This document shows positions 28,607 through 35,850 of a stretch of DNA of 64,000 bases, in pieces. Every line of letters begins with the position of its first letter. Position 1 is the stretch's first letter. The DNA is from a virus. The notes under the pieces are model-generated. The model was given only the letters and a program-made list of their open reading frames with translations, ran no database searches and was not told the DNA's origin. Position numbers and translations under genes: made by a program. The DNA is taken from the IMG/VR virus record IMGVR_UViG_3300042460_000724, positions 1-64,000 of that record. One strand, given 5' to 3'.

Positions 28607-29519
28607 GCGGGATTCCAATTATCTCCGTCAATAGTTCATCTAACGTTCTATTTACTAGTTGTCTATAAGGTAAACCTTTATATTTTTGTTTGAGGAAAGA
28701 TTCAAATTCATTTATCAATTCATCAGTCTTTTCAAAACCAGTTTGTTTTTCTCTAGTTATCAGATCGGGATATGCTTCTCTAAATCCTGATAGTTTTGAG
28801 GAATTAAGTCCTAATTTTCCTATTATTTCATCATTGACTAATTGTTTAAACCATTTAAGTTGAGTATAAGATATTACTAAGCCGGGCGTCCATTTCCACC
28901 ATTGATAAATTGCAGGACGATTGTGCAATATATTGTATTTGTCGCAACCAATATCATGCTCAAAATCTTGTGCCAACCACGTAGCTTTTTTAGTATAATC
29001 ATCATGCGGCCTATACCATCGTATATCGCTATGACCTACAATGATTAATCCATCTGCACATTCGGTAAATTTAATATGAGGTAACATTCTAGGACGATCT
29101 ATCTGAGCATCCTCTGCTATTTTTTCAGCATCATTTTCATAAAATTGTTGTAAATTAAAATCTATTAAATTATATTCAACTTTTAATATTGTACAAATGG
29201 TTATAGCATAACTTACATCATAAATGTTTAAATCGTTTTCATATCGTACAATGTATACTTTAGGATTAGCACCTATATCTAAATAAGCACGTAGAATCAA
29301 TTCACTATCTACCCCACCACTAAAGAATATGCAAGGTTTTAATCCGGGGTAATGATCCAATGTACTTTTTGCTGCCTTCTGTAATTCTTCCTTAAAGGAA
29401 CCAATTGGCGTATTTGATTTACCGTAGAATGTGTTAAACGGCAAATTACTTGTTTGACGACCAAATAGTGGTTCATCACCATATTGCCATTGATACCAAT
29501 TGTTTTCACTTGTGTACAC
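28593..29519 (-). CDS. PP-loop ATPase (asparagine-synthase-like) protein
   Basis: 308 residues. CIFFSGGVDSELILRAYLDI (about residue 65) is the ATP-binding loop. IYDVSYAITICTILKVEYNL matches a block in the PP-loop protein at 10000-10905, making those two close paralogues. GTG start at 29519, overlapping the hydroxylase gene by 14 nt. It is in the middle of an overlapping gene series, which argues for joint function with its neighbours. Confidence 0.75.
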   Translation of the reverse strand: MYTSENNWYQWQYGDEPLFGRQTSNLPFNTFYGKSNTPIGSFKEELQKAAKSTLDHYPGLKPCIFFSGGVDSELILRAYLDIGANPKVYIVRYENDLNIYDVSYAITICTILKVEYNLIDFNLQQFYENDAEKIAEDAQIDRPRMLPHIKFTECADGLIIVGHSDIRWYRPHDDYTKKATWLAQDFEHDIGCDKYNILHNRPAIYQWWKWTPGLVISYTQLKWFKQLVNDEIIGKLGLNSSKLSGFREAYPDLITREKQTGFEKTDELINEFESFLKQKYKGLPYRQLVNRTLDELLTEIIGIPHDIK

Positions 29520-29937
29520 GTGTATATGTCCTAAATATTATATCCCATAAGGGAGTAAACAACCCGTAATTAAAAGTAGAGCGGTGATGTATTAAATGCC
29601 ATTTGCCACTAGTTAATATAGGAATGTTAAAATTTTCATTGTGTTCAATTGTTTCTTGAATAAACGCTGCCCAAACATAATAAAATAATAGTATCCACCA
29701 TTGTCCTGTTACCATTGAAAAAAGAATTGTGGGGATAACTTCAGTAAGCCACAAATCTATAGTACTAGTCCAATCATCATTGAACAAGAACAGATTAGAC
29801 CAATGCCATGTGGTCTTATATTGTAGCACAAATCTATGATGATGCATATGTACATTACGCATCACAGGTAGATAATGACCTATTCTATGAATCCAATATA
29901 ACATTAGAGTCCATAGTAAAAAATACAAAACAAACAT
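29506..29937 (-). CDS. Fatty-acid hydroxylase superfamily membrane protein
   Basis: 143 residues. The three His boxes of the sterol desaturase / fatty-acid hydroxylase family are present: HRIGH, HMHHH and HLIHH. Two or three membrane helices separate them. The protein is short for the family (usually 200-300) and keeps mainly the di-iron core. It follows the desaturase gene with no gap. Confidence 0.8.
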   Translation of the reverse strand: MFVLYFLLWTLMLYWIHRIGHYLPVMRNVHMHHHRFVLQYKTTWHWSNLFLFNDDWTSTIDLWLTEVIPTILFSMVTGQWWILLFYYVWAAFIQETIEHNENFNIPILTSGKWHLIHHRSTFNYGLFTPLWDIIFRTYTRVHK

Positions 29938-30711
29938 TTAAATTTTTATCAGTTTTATGATAAGTCCGGATATATCAAATTCCCACCACTGCTTTTTAAA
30001 TGTGTAGTCTTTGGGGAATCTGTGATGATTATTGTGCCACGCTTCTCCCCAACTAGGGATGGCCCATAACCAATTATTAGCACTTTGGTCATTTAAATTG
30101 TAGCTACGATAGCTTCCCCACCATGCAGGTTTATGTCCAACATAATTAACTACGTTACTCATTACACCAGTAAGTAATGCAGGAGCCCAATGTAGGAATA
30201 TCATTAGCCAAAAGCCACCAATCATATACAATATTATACTATAAAATGCAATTATAGCAAAGTAATAACGGTGCAACAACTGTTGGAACTTATCGGTAAC
30301 AAGCCCACGCATACGCCATTTAGTATCGGTATCTACTTCATTTACATAGTCGAGTTTGAAAATGCTTAAGCCTTTATATAAAGGACTATGAGGATCTGAT
30401 GGCTTATCACTTTTTAAATGATGATTAATATGTATAGCAACCCAAGCTAGTGGACTACCTGTACCCGCAAAACAACCAAACACGGATAAAATTTTAGTTA
30501 ATAAAGGATAGGTAGTATAGCTATTATGAGTTAATCTTCTATGATACGTGACTACTATCCCCAAACATCCGTACATAAAATATCCTATAAGTATTAATAA
30601 TAATGCATTAGCCGTTATGCCATATATTCCAAAGGCTGCGATAGTACCTATCAATGATAGGATCATAAATATTTGTGCACCTTTTGTGCTTGATGATAGG
30701 TAGTGTGTCAT
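29938..30711 (-). CDS. Acyl desaturase (delta-9 type), membrane
   Basis: 257 residues. The His boxes HRRLTH, HINHH and HNNHH with four hydrophobic segments define the acyl-CoA/acyl-lipid desaturase family. GEAWHNNHHRFPKD is typical of bacterial delta-9 enzymes. It inserts a double bond in membrane acyl chains using a di-iron centre and an electron donor. A paralogue lies at 31246-32001. Confidence 0.88.
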   Translation of the reverse strand: MTHYLSSSTKGAQIFMILSLIGTIAAFGIYGITANALLLILIGYFMYGCLGIVVTYHRRLTHNSYTTYPLLTKILSVFGCFAGTGSPLAWVAIHINHHLKSDKPSDPHSPLYKGLSIFKLDYVNEVDTDTKWRMRGLVTDKFQQLLHRYYFAIIAFYSIILYMIGGFWLMIFLHWAPALLTGVMSNVVNYVGHKPAWWGSYRSYNLNDQSANNWLWAIPSWGEAWHNNHHRFPKDYTFKKQWWEFDISGLIIKLIKI

Positions 30712-30736
30712 AAAAGTATTTTATAGTGTCACTTAT

Positions 30737-31249
30737 TTAGTCGAGGTGTATTCTGTTTTTATACATAGCATCTTTTTTAAACTTATTTTTTACTGACTCA
30801 AATGATTCTTCAGTTGAACCCAATGATAGCAAATATCTCACATCCGTTTTACTATTATTTGATACACTATGAAATTGTTTGGTGTTAAGTAATACTAATT
30901 TATTTTTAGCATATGGGATAAGTTCTTTATTTTTTAAATTATTATTGTACACAAACGCACAAAAGTTATTAGAATTTTCAACCATTAGCATATTAACTGC
31001 GGCAAATCGTTTGCTATCTTTATGTATTCCATAATCCCATCCAGGTTCATTTTTAAAGAATCCAGCATCGTCAATTTTAAAAGGCATCACATTTTGAATT
31101 AAGAATCTTAGGTCTTTACTAATGTCAGCCCGACATTGCCTGTGTTTACTAGTATACCATTCTGCCTTATTCAATTCTGTGTATATGTCATCAATAAATG
31201 TAAATTCTAAGTCAATGTGATAAAAAAAATCTTCTAAATTTTCTATCAT
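30737..31249 (-). CDS. 2OG-Fe(II) oxygenase-like protein (prolyl-hydroxylase type)
   Basis: 170 residues. YGIHKDSKRFAAVNMLMVEN holds H-x-D; NTKQFHSVSNNSKTDVRYLL holds the distal His and Arg. Closest in pattern to 23456-23989. It lies between two desaturase genes, overlapping the upstream one by 4 nt, which ties it to lipid or small-molecule chemistry by context. Confidence 0.65.
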   Translation of the reverse strand: MIENLEDFFYHIDLEFTFIDDIYTELNKAEWYTSKHRQCRADISKDLRFLIQNVMPFKIDDAGFFKNEPGWDYGIHKDSKRFAAVNMLMVENSNNFCAFVYNNNLKNKELIPYAKNKLVLLNTKQFHSVSNNSKTDVRYLLSLGSTEESFESVKNKFKKDAMYKNRIHLD

Positions 31250-32001
31250 GTTTTTTTCCTAAAAATATCAATACAATATCCAATTGGGTCAACTTCCCAA
31301 TATTTTATTTTAGTAGTAAAATTTCCAGGATTTTTATGATGGTTATTATGCCATCCTTCACCCCATAATATCAATGATATAAACCAGTTGTTTTTACTTG
31401 AGTCTTTAGTTTCAAAGTTTCTATATCCAAACGTATGGGACAAGAATACAAACAAGTCAAGCGCAATGTATGACAAAGTAAATGGTATCACGTAGAAGAA
31501 ATAGAATAATGCAGGTGATATCATCAGTAATGCAACCGACCAAAGAATAATAAACAGCAAGTAATACTTGTTAATATTGATATGTGGTTTATTCAACATA
31601 TCAATAATTATGCGTTTATTAATAGTATCTCCATAATGTATCAAATGCGGAAAGAATATCTTCCAACCTACAGTTGATGGATCATGTGGATCTTGCGGGG
31701 TGTCTGAAAACTTATGATGAGTTCTATGGACGTATACCCAACCTAATGGGCTACCACGACCAGCAACAATAGCAAACCAAGTGCATACCCATTTAAGAAA
31801 ATTACTCTTAAATTCAAAGGAATGGTGCGAATAATAACGATGTAGCATCATACTTACACCTATACCACTGAGTAGAAAATAACCTATTAATACGTACGGT
31901 AATGCTTCCCAAGTAAATTCAAAGACAAAAAATCCAGCAATAGTCAATACTAGCGATAATAGTTGAAGTATTGAAAGATTTTTTGCGCTGGCAGTGAACA
32001 T
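31246..32001 (-). CDS. Acyl desaturase, membrane
   Basis: 251 residues. His boxes HRYYSH, HRTHH and HNNHH are present, with four to five hydrophobic segments. It is related to the desaturase at 29938-30711 (shared GRGSPLGWV/GTGSPLAWV and GEGWHNNHH/GEAWHNNHH). The ATG follows a GATAAATA box by 5 nt and has no Shine-Dalgarno. Confidence 0.88.
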   Translation of the reverse strand: MFTASAKNLSILQLLSLVLTIAGFFVFEFTWEALPYVLIGYFLLSGIGVSMMLHRYYSHHSFEFKSNFLKWVCTWFAIVAGRGSPLGWVYVHRTHHKFSDTPQDPHDPSTVGWKIFFPHLIHYGDTINKRIIIDMLNKPHININKYYLLFIILWSVALLMISPALFYFFYVIPFTLSYIALDLFVFLSHTFGYRNFETKDSSKNNWFISLILWGEGWHNNHHKNPGNFTTKIKYWEVDPIGYCIDIFRKKT

Positions 32002-32006
32002 AAATA
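31999..32006 (+). promoter_or_regulatory. Late-type promoter box CATAAATA
   Basis: The + strand box of a divergent pair, 26 bp before the ATG at 32033. Confidence 0.5.
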
Positions 32007-32014
32007 TATTTATC
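32007..32014 (-). promoter_or_regulatory. Late-type promoter box GATAAATA
   Basis: The - strand box, 5 nt before the desaturase ATG at 32001. The sequence from box to ATG is identical to that at 25654-25669. Confidence 0.6.
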
Positions 32015-32032
32015 TTGAAAAGTATCTACCCA

Positions 32033-32638
32033 ATGAAAATAGTACGTTATAGTGATTTAGCTGATGATGCTGAGTTTTTTAATTTTTTAAAAACACAATC
32101 ACTTGAGGTAGATCAACCTGCAAGCGTAAACCTTTGGACAGAAGATTGGGAAACAAATGTAAGTACTCTACCTTACATATTAAATAATACCAAACGATTC
32201 GACGGTACTAACGGCGAGTTTTATATACTATACGAGAATGATTTAATCATAGCGTGTGGCGGAGTGTATATTAGTGATTTCAGTAAGGATATTGCAATTG
32301 CAGGTGTTCGTACTTGGGTTAGTAAAAATTATCGGCATTTAGCGTTAAACAAAGACTATCTATTAGTAGAACATAAAAAATGGGCTATGAATAAGAATAT
32401 AAAAATGATAGCTCTTTCATTCAATGAATATAACAAGAATATTATCCAAATTTTCAAACGTAATAGATTAGGTGAGAAGCCAGGAAGAATCAACAGTCGA
32501 GAACCTCATAATATATTTTATAGTGGTCTGCATGAAGTTAACTTTCCAGTAACTATACAATATACTCGACAATGGATAATATACGAAAAAATTGACAATA
32601 CATTTAACTTTGATTGGTCAAAACTAATGAAAGTATAA
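32033..32638 (+). CDS. GNAT-like acyltransferase
   Basis: 201 residues. DLIIACGGVYISDFSKDIAI, then RTWVSKNYRHLALNKDYLLV and MIALSFNEYNKNIIQIFKRN, fit the beta2-beta5 / alpha4 core of GNAT enzymes. The Q/R-x2-G-x-G/A loop is degenerate. ATG at 32033 was preferred over an in-frame GTG at 31994 that would overlap the divergent promoter. It abuts the 2OG-like gene downstream. Confidence 0.6.
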   Translation: MKIVRYSDLADDAEFFNFLKTQSLEVDQPASVNLWTEDWETNVSTLPYILNNTKRFDGTNGEFYILYENDLIIACGGVYISDFSKDIAIAGVRTWVSKNYRHLALNKDYLLVEHKKWAMNKNIKMIALSFNEYNKNIIQIFKRNRLGEKPGRINSREPHNIFYSGLHEVNFPVTIQYTRQWIIYEKIDNTFNFDWSKLMKV

Positions 32639-32639
32639 A

Positions 32640-33200
32640 ATGACAGCAATGAAGTATCATCATCTTTTAGATTTACCAACATCTTATTTTATTAAAGATT
32701 TTAATGTAATACCTGAACTACCAGAAAATAAAGAATTTCATGTATCTAGGTGTGATCCTAAACTTTATTTGCAAGATAACATATACAAAAAACTATCAGA
32801 ATTAGGAACATTGTATAGTCTAGTATTTTCTATGATTCCGGGAGCAGATAAAAAAAGTATTCATATAGATTTAGATGCCTCTACACTAGAACCATATTGG
32901 CCTAGTCTTAATATTATAATTAACGGTCAGGGTGTTATGAGATGGTTTAATCCAGCTGCCATCGGAGTTACTTTAAAAAACAACAATGCAGGAGTGTTTT
33001 ATAAAGCATGGTTTAATAATTACGGAGAACCAATTGATGAATGGAATCACGGAAAAGTAGCATTAGTACGAACTGACACTCCGCATCAGGCTTGGAATTT
33101 TGACAATGATATTAGAAGAATAGTAACTATTCGTTGGAGTAATAGGAGATCATGGGAAGAAACTATTGATTGGTTTAATAGAAACTTCCCTGATAGTTAA
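32640..33200 (+). CDS. 2OG-Fe(II) oxygenase-like protein
   Basis: 186 residues. SIHIDLDAS holds H-x-D. NIIINGQGVMRWFNP is the central strand pair. VRTDTPHQAWNFDNDIRRIV holds the distal His and the Arg. It is paralogous to 15791-16402. One nt after the GNAT-like stop. It ends 4 nt into the convergent AhpD-like gene. Confidence 0.65.
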   Translation: MTAMKYHHLLDLPTSYFIKDFNVIPELPENKEFHVSRCDPKLYLQDNIYKKLSELGTLYSLVFSMIPGADKKSIHIDLDASTLEPYWPSLNIIINGQGVMRWFNPAAIGVTLKNNNAGVFYKAWFNNYGEPIDEWNHGKVALVRTDTPHQAWNFDNDIRRIVTIRWSNRRSWEETIDWFNRNFPDS

Positions 33201-33736
33201 ATAGAAACTTTACCTATAGAATTAACAACCGCCGCAATGCGACCAATTGCCATTAATTCTTGAGTAGTCATTCCTTCTTTTTTTAGTGTATCATAATGTG
33301 CTTTTACACAGAAATGACATTTACCAATGATACTTGCGGCTAATGAATACATTTCAAATTTCTTCTTAGATACACCACCGTGTGTAGCATACGCATTCAT
33401 ACGCAAGCCAGCTGGTAAACCCTTCATGCCTTCATCTCCTGCCATCTCAACGAATGGGTACCATACGTTGTTTTGACCCATGAGACTTGCGGCTGTCTTT
33501 GCGGCTTCACGCTCTGCTTCATTACTGAACAATGGACTGTTATGTTCAATCTCAAACGCTAAACCACCATTGCCTGCGGCTAATGCTGATACATAAGCAA
33601 TAGCGTGTGTGTCTACTGGATCTAGCCCTGAACGATTAATAACTGCATCAATGTTTAGTTTGATATCTTTAGAGTGATCTGGGATACTATCTTTTACAGA
33701 TTGTACCCAATCACCATTTAAGGTGATTGGATTCAT
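33197..33736 (-). CDS. ahpD: Alkylhydroperoxidase AhpD
   Basis: 179 residues, the usual AhpD length. ASIIGKCHFCVKAHYDTLKK carries the redox-active C-x2-C followed by the conserved His. The all-alpha carboxymuconolactone-decarboxylase fold is consistent. AhpD reduces AhpC in mycobacteria and others. Here its start overlaps the ahpC stop by 4 nt (ATGA), so the two are translated together. Confidence 0.87.
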   Translation of the reverse strand: MNPITLNGDWVQSVKDSIPDHSKDIKLNIDAVINRSGLDPVDTHAIAYVSALAAGNGGLAFEIEHNSPLFSNEAEREAAKTAASLMGQNNVWYPFVEMAGDEGMKGLPAGLRMNAYATHGGVSKKKFEMYSLAASIIGKCHFCVKAHYDTLKKEGMTTQELMAIGRIAAVVNSIGKVSI

Positions 33737-34320
33737 AGTGTTTCACCACCAATTGGACGACTGCAAGGGCATAGTTCACCGGTTTGCAATGCATCTAATA
33801 CACGCAATGTTTCTTCTGGGCTACGACCAACATCTAAATTATTAACAGTAACGTGTTGAATAACATTATTTGGGTCAACAATGAAGGTTGCTCTCAATGC
33901 CGCTCCTGCAGGTTTGTAAAAGATACCAAGTTGATTTGCTAGACCTTCTGGAAGTTTCTTTGTCCATTTATCTGTTTCTTGATCATAACCTTCGTCTGCT
34001 TCTCTTGCGGTATCAGCAAATTGATTATGACTAATCTTTGCTAAGTCTGGATGTGCTTTTTGCCAAGCTACTTTACAGAACTCATTATCAGTAGAACCTG
34101 TTAGTAATACTGCATCACGATCAGCAAAGTCTTGTGTCAATTTGTCATATGCTACAATTTCTGTTGGGCATACAAATGTAAAGTCTTTTGGATAGTAAAC
34201 GATAATTTTCCATTTACCTGCAAAACTTTCTTCTGTAATTGGGAAGAACGCATCTTCCGGTTGTCCTGGCTTAACACCTGTTATTACAAATTTTTCTAAT
34301 TTATCACCGACTGTTTTCAT
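33733..34320 (-). CDS. ahpC: Peroxiredoxin AhpC
   Basis: 195 residues. FTFVCPTEIVAYDKL holds the peroxidatic Cys; ELCPCSRPIGGETL at the C-terminus holds the resolving Cys in a C-x-C setting like the AhpD-linked AhpC type. It reduces peroxides in the cytoplasm with electrons passed from AhpD. A TATAAATA late box lies at 34367-34374 and AAGGAGAAAAT precedes the ATG. Confidence 0.9.
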   Translation of the reverse strand: MKTVGDKLEKFVITGVKPGQPEDAFFPITEESFAGKWKIIVYYPKDFTFVCPTEIVAYDKLTQDFADRDAVLLTGSTDNEFCKVAWQKAHPDLAKISHNQFADTAREADEGYDQETDKWTKKLPEGLANQLGIFYKPAGAALRATFIVDPNNVIQHVTVNNLDVGRSPEETLRVLDALQTGELCPCSRPIGGETL

Positions 34321-34366
34321 ATTTTCTCCTTGTGTGTAGTCTGTATGAGTATAACATACTCAGTAT

Positions 34367-34374
34367 TATTTATA
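34367..34374 (-). promoter_or_regulatory. Late-type promoter box TATAAATA
   Basis: Exact late box 46 bp upstream of ahpC. A GAGTAT/ATACTC hairpin sits in the leader between box and start. Confidence 0.6.
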
Positions 34375-34390
34375 CATTGAAACGGGTACC

Positions 34391-34693
34391 TTATTCTTCA
34401 CTAGATGGTAAGCCGTTACTATGTTTATCTGTAGTTTTCTCTACATCTTGGTACAATCGTTTTTCTTGTGCTGTTAATGTGTCTTTGTGTGTCCTACGAG
34501 GGTTGCCACATAGATAGCACTCTGGATTGCCGCAATCCATAGCGTGATGTTTAGCTAAACGATGAGGTTCTTTTACTGCTTTATCTTTATTAGTCAATCC
34601 GTGTGCTTTTGCTATCTTAACTTGTTTTTTAACTGCTGTTTCGTCCCTATGACGGCGTTGTGAATTTAAAAATTTTGCTAAATCATTGGCCAT
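34391..34693 (-). CDS. Conserved small Cys-rich protein
   Basis: 100 residues. KHHAMDCGNPECYLCGNPRR has a C-x4-C-x2-C cluster and a preceding His, a likely metal site. The start at 34693 fits a GAGAGAAA site and overlaps the IscU C-terminal frame by 11 nt. This motif recurs in small bacterial and phage proteins of unknown function. Confidence 0.65.
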   Translation of the reverse strand: MANDLAKFLNSQRRHRDETAVKKQVKIAKAHGLTNKDKAVKEPHRLAKHHAMDCGNPECYLCGNPRRTHKDTLTAQEKRLYQDVEKTTDKHSNGLPSSEE

Positions 34694-34952
34694 TATATTT
34701 CTCTCTATAATCATTTACTGCGGCTTTGATGGCGTCTTCGGCAAGGATACTGCAGTGGATTTTGACTGGGGGGAGGCTGAGTTCTTCGGCAATATGGGAG
34801 TTTTTAATTGATGTTGCTTCATCCAATGTTTTACCCTTGACCCAGTCTGTGACAAGACTTGAGCTAGCAATTGCTGACCCGCACCCATATGTTTTAAATT
34901 TGGCATCTGTTATAATTCCTGTTTCTTTATTCACTTTTATTTGGAGTTTCAT
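34683..34952 (-). CDS. iscU: IscU-type Fe-S scaffold, C-terminal fragment
   Basis: 89 residues from ATG at 34952. FKTYGCGSAIASSSLVTDWV and LPPVKIHCSILAEDAIKAAV are almost the bacterial IscU sequence, with the second and third ligand Cys and the neighbouring His. The N-terminal third, with the first ligand Cys, is in another frame (34927-35079) because of a 7-nt insertion. GGAG, created by that insertion, lies 5 nt before this ATG. An in-frame GTG at 34970 is an alternative start. Confidence 0.8.
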   Translation of the reverse strand: MKLQIKVNKETGIITDAKFKTYGCGSAIASSSLVTDWVKGKTLDEATSIKNSHIAEELSLPPVKIHCSILAEDAIKAAVNDYREKYNGQ

Positions 34953-35079
34953 TACATCTCCAACAACCACACGCCGGGGCTCCTACCATACCAGTCCCAA
35001 CGTGCGTGTCCTCCTTATCAAAAGTTCCCACATTTCGTGGGTTTTCGTAGTGGTCAACTACTTTATCTGAATATGCCAT
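34927..35079 (-). CDS. iscU: IscU-type scaffold, N-terminal fragment (frameshifted)
   Basis: A 50-residue frame. MAYSDKVVDHYENPRNVGTF...GTGMVGAPACG matches the start of IscU up to the first ligand Cys. The frame then leaves the family after ACG, where bacterial IscU continues GDVMKLQ, and stops after 12 unrelated residues. GGAGAACTATA precedes the ATG. Either a split two-subunit scaffold, a +1 programmed frameshift, or a damaged gene. Confidence 0.75.
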   Translation of the reverse strand: MAYSDKVVDHYENPRNVGTFDKEDTHVGTGMVGAPACGCWRCNETPNKSE

Positions 35080-35668
35080 TATAGTTCTCCAATATACTAT
35101 TAACTATTTCCTCAGATTGAAACGTGTCCCATTTCTTTCTGTTTTCTTCACCTGTTATAAATCTTAAATTACATAGATGTCCTATAATCATAGGATCAAT
35201 TTTAAGTTCATATCCCTGTTTAAAAGGTATGATATGATCCAATTGAATATCTGTTTTCCTTTTGCCAGTAACTGGCATTAGATTTTGCTCTCTAAGTCTA
35301 TATAGAGTCCGGCGTGTTGCTTTATTACATTCTCTCTTGTATTTAACTAACTCATCATTTATTTGTTTTTTAGGTCGTTGAACGTTTAATTTTCCTTCCC
35401 AATTTGGATTTGATGAACCAGTCCATTTTTCTTTTTGTCTTGGATTATCTTTCCCCTTGTTCCATCCATGACCCTTTTTAAGACCTTCTGTGTTTAATTT
35501 AGACTTTTGGTCAGGTGTCATTTTTATACCCTTGTTCCAAGGTATATTGCCTACTCGATTTATCGGGTTTTTGCAAGGAGTTGAACAAAACTCTAAAAAT
35601 CTAGGTTTAGTTATAAACCCAATTCCACAATGCGAGCAACATATTAATAAGCCATATTTATTTTTCAT
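35063..35668 (-). CDS. HNH-like homing endonuclease with NUMOD3-like repeats
   Basis: 201 residues. CCSHCGIGF...CSTPCKN is an N-terminal zinc site. IPWNKGIKMTPDQKSKLN and NPNWEGK-type blocks resemble NUMOD3. IQLDHIIPFKQGY...LCNLRFITGEENRKK is an HNH-type core. The ATG is 5 nt after a GATAAATA box. Its stop lies 17 nt inside the iscU N-terminal frame, as expected for an endonuclease inserted beside its target. Confidence 0.8.
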   Translation of the reverse strand: MKNKYGLLICCSHCGIGFITKPRFLEFCSTPCKNPINRVGNIPWNKGIKMTPDQKSKLNTEGLKKGHGWNKGKDNPRQKEKWTGSSNPNWEGKLNVQRPKKQINDELVKYKRECNKATRRTLYRLREQNLMPVTGKRKTDIQLDHIIPFKQGYELKIDPMIIGHLCNLRFITGEENRKKWDTFQSEEIVNSILENYNGIFR

Positions 35669-35673
35669 ATAAC

Positions 35674-35681
35674 TATTTATC
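35674..35681 (-). promoter_or_regulatory. Late-type promoter box GATAAATA
   Basis: On the - strand, 5 nt before the HNH ATG at 35668. Confidence 0.58.
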
Positions 35682-35706
35682 TAGGTGCGCCCGTTTGTGA
35701 GGATTA

Positions 35707-35823
35707 TCAATCCTTTTTGAACATAGTCAAAATCTTTGTTTGAATGTTCTTTGCAAACTGAGGTTGAGGGAAATTCCAACCAATAAAAGCACCTAGTGCT
35801 AACCAAAATAATGTTTCTAACAT
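35707..35823 (-). CDS. Small membrane-anchored peptide
   Basis: A 38-residue frame. An N-terminal helix (LETLFWLALGAFIGW) precedes a basic tail ending MFKKD. AAGGAGTATATATC precedes the ATG. Function unknown. Confidence 0.5.
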   Translation of the reverse strand: MLETLFWLALGAFIGWNFPQPQFAKNIQTKILTMFKKD

Positions 35824-35850
35824 GATATATACTCCTTGTATGTATTGTAT

